64,000 nucleotides of DNA from Paragonimus westermani (taxonomy: Eukaryota > Platyhelminthes > Trematoda > Plagiorchiida > Troglotrematidae). Positions 12,398 through 26,400 of the stretch are shown here, one piece after another (the first letter of the stretch is position 1; the number at the start of each line of letters is the position of its first letter). The position numbers were made by a program, and so were the translations under genes. Under the pieces are notes generated by a model, which was not told the DNA's origin, ran no database searches, and saw nothing but the letters and a program-made list of their open reading frames with translations. The stretch is from NCBI GenBank assembly GCA_008508345.1, contig QNGE01003072.1, forward strand, positions 25,748 to 89,747. The letters run 5' to 3'.

Positions 12398-15300
12398 ACA
12401 AGCGATGATAACACTTAATTAGATTTGTGATTGGGATGGGGGAAGAATGTAAGTAAATTGGATACATAGTATGTACAATAGTTACTGAACAGGCTCCAAG
12501 AATCCTGAAGTGTTTGGTGGTTAGGTAAGTTAGTTTAGACCCAAGGTCATGAGTTGTCCTGGAGTCACTGTGGTGAGGTTGGAAAGAAATGAAGTGAAAC
12601 GGATGGAGATTCGAGTAGTAAGTTGGTAAGTTCACGTGTAATCCAAAATAGGTTCACGTTTACACCATATATTCACAAATTCTTTGGTGATTCAAAGAGT
12701 GGAAAACAATGTTATTTGGATCGTAAATGGACAAAATGAACGCAAGCCGGTCAGCGGCAGCAGTTCATTTGCAGGTTTTGGCAATCTTGTCGACCAGTTA
12801 GCTTACCTGCAGTTAGACGAGTTAGCCAGGTTCAGTGGTAGCCTAGATTTAGAAAGACTATAGGGCGGGCAGTGGGTTTCCATGTAATTTCAACTCCCTG
12901 AGTTTAATAGATGTCTTTCTTAATGGTTTCGGTTTAATTATTCAAAGTTGATGCTTTCTGACTTTGGCCAAAGGTTATGTGAATATCACCGCTATTCTTC
13001 ACGAACACAATTTGCTCTCGAAATAAAATTATCTGAAATACATCTAACAGTAGGAGGGTTGAGTGGAGTGTAAATGATTGAACCAGACAGCTTTTTAATG
13101 CGTTGTTTAACATGGTCACACTTCTTTTCACAGGTTCATAACAGCTAAGTTTTTCACTTCCTCCCAGGTAGCGAACCGCTAAGTATTTGGGTGCTAAGTT
13201 GGGCCACAATTACATGTGATGCCCTCGTGATAATACTGCTCCACCAGTGAGAAGGCTCATGTTTTATGGACCTCTTCTGAAGTATTCCTATCCTCCGTTC
13301 TGCGTATGCATGTGTACTCCCCTTTCAACCATACTTTCCATTAATTTTCCCCAGATTTCTAACCAAACATTTCAAACTTCTTTCCAGGTCCATAAAACAC
13401 TCGTCCAACTGTAGTGGTGTTTCTCGTTGCATTCCTCCTGAAACGACCGTGTTTCAGCATTCTAAATCACACAAGTCGCCTGTCTGCAAAATTTTGTTCG
13501 TACCACGTCAGCCTCTTCAGGCCGACCTTTCTAAATGCATATCCACATCCAAAGTTGAGCCTCATTTCAAATCTCAATATGCCCGTGTCCGTGCATACAG
13601 TTCCTCTGTTGTCCTACATCCAGCACGATTCTCGATAATCCCGACGATTTTTTAAAAAGATCGGCCGTAAAAATAAACTAACACGCTATCCGCTAGAGAT
13701 GTGGATGTGTAATTGTTGAATATTCACTTTCCAAAGTGCAAGAGGCAATTTCTTGACTTGACCTGACTTCTTATTCCTGTAAACCAGGCTTAGCTTCCCA
13801 ATCTTTGTATACACTGATCAAGAATGTCCATCTTCTAGTAAAGTTTTTAAAATTCCAGTTAACCATGTTTCTAAGGTTGGTAGGCAATAACCAGCATTTG
13901 TTTCAAAGGTATGCGCTAGTGTATCGTAGCTGGGTTACTTGGTCATCTATATGCGTCATGCTTGCCGATATCTTACTAATAACGTGAGTAAACCACCAAA
14001 ACAACCATCGGAGAATTGTACAACACCCGTTAAAAGAACTGATATTCTAGTGGGGAAAATGCGGAGGATGACAGTCAACACAGTACAATTAGGGGATAAA
14101 CGTGTAGAGTGGTCGCTTGCGAACTGCCATGAGAAACAGGGACAATAACCCATCCTGTACACTCCATTGTTTTTAGGATGACAACCCGAAAGTCGGTTTT
14201 GGATCCTCGGGCACGAGAGGCACAGGAATGAACAGCAAAAGTTGTCAGGGAAAAGCATGAACAAAACTAACTTGACTTTAGGGCTCATTCAACTTTATTG
14301 GCTGTTGTATATTACTTGTTGTTACTGCGTTTAAATGATTACCGTCTTATTTGGTTCCAAAGAACTGCGGAATAAACAAAATTACTGTGGACTTCTACCG
14401 GACTTTTGATGACTCAGTAAGGGGATTGAATTGAACATTAACGTTAGGCCAGAGTGGATCAAACTGAGGTAATAAGTAGATTCTTTATTCACCTCTTAGT
14501 CCGATGGCACAATCTGGAAAGCGGTGAACCGTTGGCGTGAAGAGGAAGAACGAACACATCCAATGTGAGAAAATAACGACTGTGTTTCTGCAAAGAATGG
14601 AGTCAACGAGATCCGTCCAGCTTCTATCCGTGGATGTTACGAAGACTGAGGGGTGTAATCAAATTCGGCATTATGAGTGTTGTCGTTTTTACTTAATTGC
14701 CTGTGAAGTCAGGACGATTTTTGGTGTCGCTTAACCTTCAAACATCAGTTCGTTCCTGAAATTACGTTATGTTCAATGAATTTGTTTTGCTTGTTGTAGA
14801 AATTATTGAGCAACATGCTTGAACGGCACTCAACTGTTAGTTAAGGAAACGCTTTTGTGTTATTACAGAAAAGCCTTAACCCGTGAACAACTGACGAGTT
14901 ACTTTCAAAGGTTTACGTCCAAGGGGTCATAACGCAAAATATGAACAAAACCAGTCTACCAGAGGGTGAACTCAAGAAGTGCTTGGTTAAAGTGTGCACT
15001 CCAATAGATCCGTAGGCAAAAAAGAGTATTTGAAAACAAAGCAGAAAACTGCTCGTACAGCGCCATACTGTTCATTTTTATTTGTGTCCCATAGTGTAAC
15101 CAGCCGATGAACTTCGACGACAATTGGGAGCTTTATCCTACAACATGTGTCACCGTATCACTCAATACCAATGTGGCATTCGCATAACTACACACGTCAT
15201 CAAAATAGACACACTATGAATAACACGGAGAAAAGGATGTGCATGCACGATATAACTACCATGTACAAGCGCCACTGTTAACAAACTTGGGTCATACCTC

Positions 15301-15624
15301 TAAACAGTGACGTTCTGGATCTTCGAGACTCACACCTTGGATGGTGCACTGAGCCGGTAGAGGCGAGCCTCAGCGTCATTTGCTCCATACCCCGTTACCA
15401 AGTTATTTACTATCCGGTCACCACGCTGCTTTTTCCAGTCAACTTCGAGTTCTGCAAATAAGACTCGATGGGACAAACGGTGGGATGGCATACGAAGCAT
15501 AAGTTTGAGCTAAGAAACTCCACGATGAAACCACGTTAGGCATGAAGATGCTCAGACTGCAATCTCTGAATAACAGATGTCTCATAGCCAAGTCGCCTAC
15601 ATGGTGATTTTACCATACGCAAGC
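12398..15624. other. Stretch with no recognisable gene or element
   Basis: Short open frames only. 13,290-13,660 is pyrimidine-rich on the plus strand, which opens two overlapping frames of about 70 codons that I cannot assign. 15,300-15,620 may be the upstream part of the RT relic that follows. Confidence 0.55.
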
Positions 15625-16200
15625 AGTCGTGTGCAAGCAGGGCCTACGGGACTTTATCAAACCTATTTTCCACCGCCAGTGGCGTTCGGCAAGGTTGCCA
15701 CCACTACAATTCCTCATTGACTTCGCCGCAGTAAACGCGCCCAGACGAAGCACGGGGTGGTGTCAGAGTTCCCACAGGTAACGAATTTCGTGGGTTGCAT
15801 TACACAGACGACGTCGCCATAATCTGTGACGACTCATGTGCAGCTCAAAGCGTCTGAAACACGTTAGCGATACCTGTTGGTCGGTAGAGAACGTACTATC
15901 TTCACTAAAAGTGTAAAGTACAAGTTCAAGATTGGCAACGGTCTGTGCCCACGCCAACCTTGATGATGGTGTGTTGAAATCAATGGATCGTTCTCTTAGT
16001 CTGTGTAGCTGTATGGGGGGTTGATGGAGGTTGGGAAGGGAGCAGCGCAACAGCCAGAACAGTGTTAGTCAATCTGCGCCACCAGTGATGATGGAAAGAC
16101 CGGAGTCCTCCTACGAATAAGCAGGAATACTTTGCATCCGTAGACTCTTCCTCGCCAAATGGCTTGGAATCTGGCATATTCAGGCACATGTTCACTGATT
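15625..16200 (+). pseudogene. Non-LTR reverse transcriptase relic
   Basis: Three frames together give RAYGTLSNLFSTASGVRQGC (near 15640-15695), then LHYTDDVAIICDDSCAAQSV around 15787-15850 (the Y-x-D-D catalytic box, with T for A). Beyond them are LQDW-like and ARTVLVNLRHQ segments. Several stops and frameshifts make it inactive. Its minus-strand open frame (15763-16050) is a shadow. Confidence 0.78.
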
Positions 16201-16219
16201 ACCCAAAAATGACAGTTGT

Positions 16220-16225
16220 TTTATT
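16220..16225 (-). terminator. Candidate tnks polyadenylation signal
   Basis: AATAAA on the minus strand, about 670 bases past the tankyrase stop. It is the nearest perfect hexamer I noticed. An AATAAA is common by chance in this base composition, so the assignment is weak. Confidence 0.3.
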
Positions 16226-16891
16226 TATCTGAACCCAAAAGCGGTAGTCTTCAGAAGAGATTGTTACGTCCAAGTTGGTGAAGCAAATTTCAGCATTCAA
16301 TGAGAACCGAACGCTAGGCATAAGTCATAGATAATGCACCGAGAAACGAAGCCTAAGGTACGTGGGGAAACAAACTGAACACAAATGGGTGGGATAATTT
16401 TTATGTTTCACAGGTGGGATCGAAATTGCCACAAGTAATCGTAAAAAACGATGCAAAAGACTAGTTGGCAGTGCAAGTTGAATTGAGAGGAGAGGGGAGC
16501 TAAGAAAGGCGAACAAGCAAGCCAAAGGACAGCATAACAACAGACGTACCGAGAAGTGGAAGCTAATCGAAAAAAACAAGGATACATGTCGTGAATGGTT
16601 GATACTCTTGGTGTAAGTTACGTCAAGTGCGAAATAAACCAAGAGGGATACACAAACGGCTTGTCCGTGTGTGTGAGAATTGTAATGAGTAGGCACTGAT
16701 CAAAACCGCATGTACGCACGAAAAGAACGGAAAGACAAACTGAACAGGTTACCTGTGTCTAACAATGGCTTACGTGTGTGTACGCGCATGGCCGTGCGGA
16801 CACACTTTGAAGCTATAATTCGCCTGCGTGTGTGAACGAGAAAGTTAGGTATTCGGCACGTAGTGCCTCGACGGACACAGAAACAGGGTGG
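16226..16891 (-). other. tnks 3' flank, presumed 3' UTR
   Basis: Between the tankyrase stop and the first AATAAA. No coding similarity seen; the minus-strand open frame 16325-16696 is low-complexity Leu/Ser-rich and probably non-coding. Confidence 0.4.
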
Positions 16892-17455
16892 TCATACAGA
16901 ACCTTGAACGGACTGACAGGTTGGACCACCTGGAGCAGTTGGGATGGGTGACGACGACGACGCAGTGGAGGCTGTTGGAGAAGTGGAGAAGCCACCTATG
17001 TCCGGCTTGCTGGAATTCGGAACAATTCGGTTGGGGGACTGAACAACCAGACATGACACACGGGACCCAGCAGCAACAGTCACGCTAGGAGTTAACAGAC
17101 CGGAGGCGCCAAGCGAGGAAGAAGTCACTGTGGCTGAAATCCCAGCGAAACTTGCGCTGGGCAGGAGTGCAGAATCAGTTGGATCTGGAGGTACAAGTAG
17201 GTAGGTAATCAGGTATTCTGGATAGGCTTGTTCTCCCCGATAGATTACATACTCTGCAAAATTCAGACCACCCGTGCTTGGACGTCCAACGATAGAATGG
17301 TGCCCGGGAGGCGCATGGGCTACCTTCATCGCGTTGAACTGAATGAAAGAACGACCCAGAGCGACGCGGCAGAGCAACAACTGTCGTGGGCAAACGTAGC
17401 AAGAGCGCGATTTGTGCGCTTGGCAACCGGTGCCGCCCCCAATTCCATAGACATA
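16892..17455 (-). CDS. tnks: tnks coding exon 13 (PARP zinc site, catalytic Glu, C-terminal tail)
   Basis: Codes residues 1515-1701. Acceptor TCACCTTAG|TAT reads [11 protein letters not shown], then [12 protein letters not shown]. This gives the C-x2-H-x4-C-x2-C zinc site unique to tankyrases among PARPs. [20 protein letters not shown] carries catalytic Glu1582. After the usual domain end (Tyr1599) there is a ~100-residue Ser/Thr/Ala/Pro tail not found in vertebrate tankyrases; it could also reflect a missed terminal splice. Stop TGA at 16894-16892. Confidence 0.95.
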   Translation of the reverse strand, partial: YVYGIGGGTGCQAHKSRSCYVCPRQLLLCRVALGRSFIQFNAMKVAHAPPGHHSIVGRPSTGGLNFAEYVIYRGEQAYPEYLITYLLVPPDPTDSALLPSASFAGISATVTSSSLGASGLLTPSVTVAAGSRVSCLVVQSPNRIVPNSSKPDIGGFSTSPTASTASSSSPIPTAPGGPTCQSVQGSV

Positions 17456-20400
17456 CTAAGGTGAAAAATAAAGAAGGAATCCACATGATGACACAGTTCC
17501 GTTTTAAGAAACACATAACTGAAGCCACAACCTTAGCAACAGTCCAGACAAATCCGAGTGCGACAGACACTACCAAACGTAAGGTAGACTGCCCACTACC
17601 GGTTTCTACAAAAAAAAATTGGTCTATTAGTACATACACACAAGGAAACTTTCGTCCATTACAAGCCCGTTGGAAAGCTTTCAAAGATCATAGGGGAAGT
17701 TTCTCAAAACTGACATACGCTTATTGAAGTTCAAACATTATTGTTGTTTATTTGCTAACGCTAATGTCTGATCCACATAAGAAGCTCAAGCAGGCAACTA
17801 AACCAAACAAGGCGAAGTAGGATAAATTAAATATCGGCGACAAATCATCAATCAGGTCATTCCACCTGAAGATAGGAAAGAACACACTCTCCACTCGTCA
17901 CAAACCTCTTTGCACCTAACCGATAACCAGATTCGACGATGAAACTCCCACAAGTTAAACATCACAACTCCAACCAGTCAACAGCGGTCGGAACATAGCT
18001 CAACAATTTTGACGAACCCGGTGGGTTCAATTTGGCCTAGATGTCTTTGTCGAGAGGTTACCGACCGAAGGAAACAGGTCAAAAATGAATCTCCTAGAGA
18101 GTACCCAGAAACCTGAATAACACCTATAAACGAATCTAGCTGAACGTTTCGATGCGATAATTCGGTCACACGGACAAAGAATGTGGATGGAGTTCAAACA
18201 CGAGTCGTGATAGAGATGTACAGCTGCCGAATAAAACTGGAAAAATGTTGCAATCGCTACAACCAAATGAGTGGTGCTTAGTTTATAAAGTTTAAACCAC
18301 CTAGATAACAACGCGTGTCAACTGGTCATGGAACAGAGCTCGCCCATTCCGCTAACGGAATGATTTCTAAGAAGGACGTTCGAGCGAATAGCCTTCAGCC
18401 TGTTGCCACGGGATTAACGTTTATAGTCCCATTCTGATTGTTTCCTCTGGTGGATCAACCCAAACAAGGACAGAATCAGCTAGAATGTAGGGAGCATCGT
18501 TGGACATGTATCTGAGTTCGCCTCCCAGTCAATGTGGCCACAATTAATGCAAACCGGCAAAGGCGGGACAGATATCAGCTAACACTGATATCATCCTGAA
18601 TATTTACCAATAAGGTGGACCGATTCATTGACGCGATCGAGTGGGCAAGCACAAGGGAAGGCAGGAAACCCGGTTTCAGTTAGTACCAAACATTTTCAGC
18701 CGACGCACCACCAGGTTGATTTACCCGATACTGAACTTAGCAGTCTACTAAGCATCACCATCTACAGGTTTGTAGCATCTAGTAAGGTGGCAGTGAACAG
18801 ATAATGCAGAGCGATCATGTGTGCACGCATAAATCTCTCACGCGAGTTGACTGCTTACCTTGGATTGGCTAGCTGATATCGGCAGACCGACTGATACAAC
18901 TACCTATCATGAATCGACTGGTTTTAGGAGACATTTCAAAACGACATGAAATATTAACACCTTGCAACACATACCATTCTGATGAGTAGTCGGGGATTTG
19001 GTTTATTTTCAAGTTGACCATCACTCACATTTGATCACAGCCTTCGCATTCAGATAGACTTTCCAGCCAGCCTCTTTCGAAAAGAAGCACTAGACTCGAG
19101 TTTCGCTCTCATNNNNNNNNNNNNNNNNNNNNNNNNNNNNNNNNNNNNNNNNNNNNNNNNNNNNNNNNNNNNNNNNNNNNNNNNNNNNNNNNNNNNNNNN
19201 NNNNNNNNNNNNNNNNNNNNNNNNNNNNNNNNNNNNNNNNNNNNNNNNNNNNNNNNNNNNNNNNNNNNNNNNNNNNNNNNNNNNNNNNNNNNNNNNNNNN
19301 NNNNNNNNNNNNNNNNNNNNNNNNNNNNNNNNNNNNNNNNNNNNNNNNNNNNNNNNNNNTCTAATGAGAGCGAAACTCGAGTCTAGTGCTTCTTTTCGAA
19401 AGAGGCTGGCTGGAAAGTCTATCTGAATGCGAAGGCTGCGATCAAATGTGAGTGATGATCAACTTGAAAACATACCATTCTGCCGCGTTGGCAGTAAGAT
19501 GTAATCTGTGGCGAAACCGCACCACATAACTAACGCAAAGGAGCCGCTTTAAGCATATCTGACAAACTACTCACAAATAAACACATTTAGTGTGCGCCAA
19601 ACTTTTACGCCTAAAAGAAAAAAGTGCACGCAAGTAAACATCCACACACTGGGAACACTAACTGCCAAAGTTTTCAATGTGTGAGGGGGACAGAGAGCGC
19701 ATCGAAGGTGAAGGTCAGAGATACTCACCTGGTTGGATTTGGAGGAATTCTCCGCGAAATAGATACCAGCACCAAACATACCGCCAATGTAAGCATGTCG
19801 TTCGTCAAATCCCTTCATAACGATGGCTTGTAGAAATGGCGAACCGTGGAACAACAGACGCTCGTTATAGTGGCCAGCACTGTCCTCACTGATCTCCTTA
19901 CAGCGATGGACATAACGATCCCAGAGACGACGATTACGGATACGAGCCACCTTCAGAAGGTGGTAGCGCTTGAAAACCCCACCGCAGTTATCCCGATGTT
20001 CCCGAATGGTACTTTGCACCTGTGTACAGAAAAATAAGAACAGCGGAGAGTTCAATTAGTCTGCTGAAAACGGTCCGGAAAGAAAACAGTTCTCAATCCC
20101 AGGTAGGTTCGTTCAAAAGTTAGGGTTACATTCGACACGCATACATAGAAATCAGCTACGAAAGTAAGTGTGGTATCTATTGAATGTAAGCGCACGTAGT
20201 CTGGCGACGTAGATTGTTTTGCTGACGGCGTTAACAAGTCTCGTGTTGACTGGTTCAACAAGCTCATCACCTATGAATGACAGTGCAATGCACATCTCAC
20301 CTAGCTACATGGCCATGTCCATAAACCACAGAGAATGGCCACTTTGTGAGAATGATCGCTGATCAGTTGGGGGAACGGATATACTGGCTCTTCTAGGTTT

Positions 20401-23400
20401 TTCCACATAAATACTAGGTTGAGCACAGTCAACAGTATGATGCTAAAATGAGAACAGCCACCAAGCCCAATTGATTATGTTTGGATTCAAACGTAAACGT
20501 CACGTCACTGTGTGCCAAGCTAAAACGGGTGAAAGATTGCAGGACTAGAGGGCGAGCCAATCACAAAAGCTATCGTTTGTATTTCATTTGAAAACACTAA
20601 AATTTTCTACGTCTTACCGGAAAGATGTTAACGAGCAACGGACGCAACGGAGGTCTCATTGCCGATATACTTCCCAAATAGATTCAAACCACATATCATG
20701 AGTAGTAGTATGTACTAATGGTCTACGATTCACCGAAAACGCAACCAGTTAGATTGTTGCTGCCAGTCATCAAGTATGCGTGACCGGTGAGCTTTGAACA
20801 TACATGCTAATATTTGAACAGCAAAAAATAGGAGTCAACAGTTCTGTTTTAAGTTGTTTTTGTCATGCTCATCGAACTCAGTGGAATCCACAGGGCAGCG
20901 GAGATTATCAAACGCACTTGAAGGAAACGTGTAGCATATCGGACCTTCTAAGGAGGATAGATGATTTAGAATCATGACAACACAGGAAGTAAATTTTTAC
21001 CTATTAAAATTCGTCGATAGTTCCTTATTGATCACTGTTCACCAGGCATCCAGCCGCACCGTTCCATGACCTCCACTGAGTTTGACAGGCTCAATGGAAA
21101 CTTTTATTAATTAGCCATCTTTGGTAGTCGCAGTCCAAACCTGACTTGGAATTAGTTATTCTGCGTCGTACTTTTTTCAATCATCACAAGCTTCAGTGTC
21201 ACATAGGACGAGGTGAACGAAAGCCAATAATTACCTGTTCTTCAACCGCTCGGAACTCTGGATCCGATGGATCCAATTCAACCATCACCGTCTGCTTCAA
21301 CGATCCCGGAGGAAAGTACATTGGACTTGTCGGAGTAGCTTCGGATACACCAACTCCATGGAAGTGAGTCGTCGTCGCACTAAGGGAACTACTAGAGGAG
21401 ACGGTAAGGTCAGGGATCACCGCTGGCGACGACATAGAAGTTGCATCTGTACCGTTCATAGAAGATAGTGATAAGTTTTGCATGCCCATCGTCAGGTGCG
21501 CAACGGCAGATGGTGGAAGTGGAAGACCGTTAGAAAGACCAAAAGAAGCAGCAGACATGCGCCAACGCTGCAAACCTTTGAGTATTTTATGGCGGTGACC
21601 GTAGACGATCACACCGAGTTCTTTCAGTTCAGCATGGGTCATTTCGGCCAATATGTCCATGGTGACCTGAACATGACCAGGATGAAAGCAAATGATAGAG
21701 AAGGTCACGGACAATACACGAAACGATATTGCACAAACAATCACAGAGGTCAACGCGTGATGCACAATATCAGACAGGAAACACGAACCGCGCATAAAGT
21801 GTTGGCATCGGTGTCCGGATTGACCTGTCTCAGTGACCTAAGCCGAAGAATGTCTGCGTGAACAAGTCACCGCAGTTGGTTTGTGCTGCATCACTTGTGG
21901 TTTCACTCACACATCCCGTATTCAGAATAGACAAAAAGCAATGAGCGTCGGAATGGAGACCTTTGCAGTCCGGTTTGCCAATGCTCGTTAACTGGATGGC
22001 AGACACATCCATACAAACAAACAAAAACACACTTATGGAACGCAATAACCCATTCCGCGCCAGCTCATCTGAGCAATCATCTGCGCGGTAGCCTACGTGA
22101 AGTAGTTATATGTTATAGTAGTGCACACCCTATCAGGATACGGCCCAAAGGCAGTTTAACAGAGGATAAAATTGTCGTCCTTATTATAACTGTTTATCAG
22201 AGAAAGACCGGCCTACTTTCACATTTGTCTTCATCTTGCTGGTCGCTGGACAACACGCAGTCAGTTCTTTACAGTATGTAAAATTAGTTACCAAGGTGGG
22301 TCAGTTACCGGTAAGATGAGAACATTTACGAAAATGATCTCTCTCCTCACTACCGTGAGGAGAAATTTTCAGTTTGCATGTCAAGCAATGATGCATGGTA
22401 TCAAACGATAAAATACGACATATGAATTAAATACATGGCTAAACCTTGCAAGCTGTAGTTAACGGCTGTGTGATTCAAAACAACGACAGTGGGTTTAGCG
22501 GCAGACATCCTTATTGCAAAGCCAGATCAAAAGCTGGAAGCCACTTTCCCAAACATTTTTTGGTGTAGAAAAATCATTGGAACATCCAGCTAACTCCAAA
22601 CAAAACAACAGAAACTTAGAGACGTATGTAAACGCATAACAGCTCGAGCTGTTATTCTCCCGGGTAGTACATCAAATGAGTAATTAGATAATATACGATA
22701 TGGAAACGGATAAAAGTTATAAGGCGGTCGAAACCTTACGGTAAGCGGCTGTGGAAGTAAACAGCATTTTCATGGTATCGTACTTCTCAAACTGGCAGAC
22801 GATAATTCCTGGTTAGAACAACCAAGGTCTTTGCGGCCTGTAACCACCTGACAGTTTTGAAATTCCTTCCGGCAGTTGGACTGATTACTGTGTGATGATG
22901 ACGCTCCACCGTCATACAGAAAACTTAGACAGACCAGTGTCGAATGCGTTTTTATCACTGAGATCACCAGTCAAGAAAAACTGGAGCTTTTCGAAACGCA
23001 CATTGCTCACACAATCAACCCACTCAAAAAAGACTCACCAGGTAGGATAACAGTCAACAAAAACTGAGCAGTTATATGCGCGCTCTACCTGGATTGACAA
23101 GGTATTCGAACTACGGAACAAAACCAGTCGTGAATACGCATTGTAGAAAGTGTACAAATGCACAATAACTATCCATAATAATGTTGTCGGAGGGACAACG
23201 TGAAGACTGCGTTTCTCCCTGAGATTAAAAAGCCTTCGCACTTGAAGAAAAACAGGCCTCGCGTACTAACACACTTTGTATTTGTTTTCACTTGGTCCAG
23301 TGAACCAGCAGCAAGCTGAGATGGACGCTCATATTGCAAAAAGCCAGAGAATGGAAACATTCAGTCACTTGAACTCGGACACGTGAATGCGTAGTTACCA

Positions 23401-26400
23401 GTTAACGTGGCAAACAGTGAAGTACCGTGAGGTCCAAGCAACAGAGCAAGGAAAGACACCTCTTTATTAAAAAACAAACGTGAACATAAATAAAGCTTAC
23501 TTCTTCTTTGTCAAATAACTCAATGTACATCTGAAGATCCAAAGCTGTCAGAAAGCTCGCCACTGTCAATTTGGAGTGTGCATGATGACTGGCAATCGAG
23601 GTGGGAACAGACAGACTGTTGTTGCCGCTGGAGGTCACCGCGACCGAAGTGCTCAGTCGCAAGCCATTCATACTTGTCGGAGCGCAGCGGATACTCGAGG
23701 CAGCCGAGGTGTGGATTGCGACAAGCGGAGCTACGGCTATCCCGTCAGCAGCAGATTCCTGTCCCTGACCCTCGACTCGTGGACCAACAGAACAGACTGG
23801 AGCAACGCAGTCGGAAGTGGACGAATCGGTTTGAGGCAAAGGAAAACCAAGACGGGTTGCATTTTCTGATCCGGTCACCAAGTCGCTGGCGAACATACCT
23901 CCAGAAACGAGCGCATCTTTTGTGACTGTCGTAACAGTGAAATTGGAATGAAGCATTGCATCCGTGAGCAGAGATCTGACGTCTTCCGCAGTGGCCAGGT
24001 CAATAGGTATTTGGTCTGTAGCGATAAAAGCAGAGAAAAAACATGGGATAATTGCTGAAACGCACGGTCACTTTCTGAGTATACAGCTGTAAAACAACAC
24101 ATTGATACTGAACTCCGTTGAAACGCACATTAATGTGTATTGCAAATTTCGGCTAAAAATCTGTACCAAATATAAATCCAAACACAACGGCAACCATCCA
24201 ACTCATCCACAACACAGACATCAAAAAACACTATATCCGTGAGGACATATGGGGGTGGAGGAAATGGTGAGCCGATATACAGTATGCTCATAGGCACGGA
24301 GCATCAAACTGAGAGTATTCTCAATTGACAGGTTAAATGTCAGCCAGCGAGAGACGACAGTTCGCGCTTCCGGACACACTAACTAAAGAAAGGCCATCAA
24401 GACATTACAATCCCTCAAGCACCACACAGCCTCAGAGAAGACGACTTTCTATCATTTTCAGAGGTGTGAAACAGCTGTCACTCATCTCATTGGTGACGCG
24501 CCGTTTTAATCATTTAGTAGCAGTGTAGAGCTACGGTCAACTCCACTAAGTGGCAAATATGTCTAACATAGAAGAAGTAACTCGAAGATTTGAGATATCC
24601 CGAATTTGAGTTGGCAAGAAAAGAACATTTGAGACGAATAGACGGGTTTATCTGCTTTGGCCATAACCATATCAGACCATCGTCCATCATTCAACGAGAG
24701 TCTTCCACCACAAGTACTGGAAGTAAGGATCAGCTATTGTGTTTGGATACCTGAAAAAGAGTATTGCTGATAGGGCTGTTAACAGACGTTGTTTAAAACA
24801 GGTGGGTGTATCCAACAGATAGATATACATATATATTCCTATTTTGATTGTATACGGATGATGCAACACATCAAACTGTATAACAGTTAGAGAAGCCGTA
24901 TATTATGTGCGTGGTGAAAAAAAATGTGGATTGCAGTGGTTCTCAAAACGGTATGCAGCTTTTTTGCACACTATTCATGAATTATTTGTGCTTCGAGTTT
25001 ATCACATGTTTGTTGGATGGCTTTTTTTAGAACTAAATCGAATTTCTGTGTAAAACAGCACAAACACATACCTACTCAGCGGTTCACCAAAAATATACTG
25101 GCGACCATTTGCCTCGGTCTAATTTTCACCCAACTCGTTCCATAAAAGTAGCCATTGACTGGCTAAATTGTAGTATGCCTAGTTGAGAAGTTAAACGTCA
25201 CATATGTGTGTACTTAAGCCTAGGACCAGTTTGCTTTCCGGCCAATTACGCCAATTGGCAACATTTGACCAGGATAAAATCATTCTTAACACCGGAATAT
25301 CACTAAGTCTAAGGTAGAACGTGAGTAACCTACGTAAGTCGAATCAACTGTGAGACCTATTCAAAATGAAGTTATTTTCAATGGCGAAAGACACGGATTT
25401 ATTACGTTGCTCAACATCACAAAATACACCGTACAGCGAAACTATCCACACAATTCGCCGAGAGAACTGATCAAACCACATCCCAACAGGTTGTGATGAG
25501 CGCTACACAAGGAGGACTAATCGATCTCTAACTAATCTCGATGAAAACCGGCCGAAATTGTTGCAAGCCGATATGGTCACACACTTCAACAGTTACCTGA
25601 CAGCACTGGAATCTACCCTTATTCGGTGAGCGCACATAAGAGACAAGCCACAAGTTGGACATAACCAATGCGTCCATTGTCTAGTTCCGTACCAGAAAAA
25701 GACGTATCTCGCAATTCGCAGGAGCGCTATTAATCGAACGTACTACCCACTTTCCTGCGTTCAAAGATGACTATCTTTGGCTCTTCAGCTATACTGAAAA
25801 TTTAGCATGATATAGCAGTAGAGTTAATGGTATACGTAGCTGATACGACATTAAATATATATTGTTAAGTGTGTTCCGCGCCCAACTGCACTGAGGGATC
25901 ACGCTGTGACCGATTGTGACAGTAATGTAAGAATGGACAGACTGAGTGTTAACTATACGCGTAAAAAAACAGACAAATAGAAACATAAGTATTGGAAGTA
26001 AAAGCCAAAAACAGGTCAGCGTGCTCAAGAAGGCGGGCCGTATAGATTAAGACGCATAGACACGTCCATGAGTGTTTCTGACTAGTAATGTAGCGAATTC
26101 ATGTTGTGACTCCGTAACTCGTCATGTGATAGTTACCAGCCTTGCTTATCTGAGTGAGCAAGGCTGTTAGAACTTATGAGTGTATCATCGCACGGTCAAC
26201 TAGAGGTATTCTCTAACACAGCATCAGTGACATTCAACAATGAGAGATGCATCAGGAGCCCCATCAGCATATGGATCATATGACGCAACTAGCGTAGATT
26301 GTACGCTTTTATTATACCGGTTACTAGTCGTGGATTGTGACACTACTTAAATAATTAGCCCATTTGATATAACGTATCTAACGGAGACAGCAAGAGAAAT

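Larger units (their letters stand above)
17456..19728 (-). other. tnks intron 12
   Basis: 2,273 bases, GT-AG. It separates the two halves of the PARP domain and holds the gap-containing composite inverted-repeat retroposon (18982-19469). Confidence 0.85.

Noticed and set aside
15763..16195. Minus-strand open frames of 95 and 71 codons
   Set aside because: Antisense to the plus-strand RT relic with its Y-x-D-D box.
17175..17727. Open frames of 113 (plus strand) and 169 codons (minus strand) overlapping the last PARP exon
   Set aside because: They are out-of-frame shadows; the true frame gives the conserved PARP sequence from 17455 to 16892.
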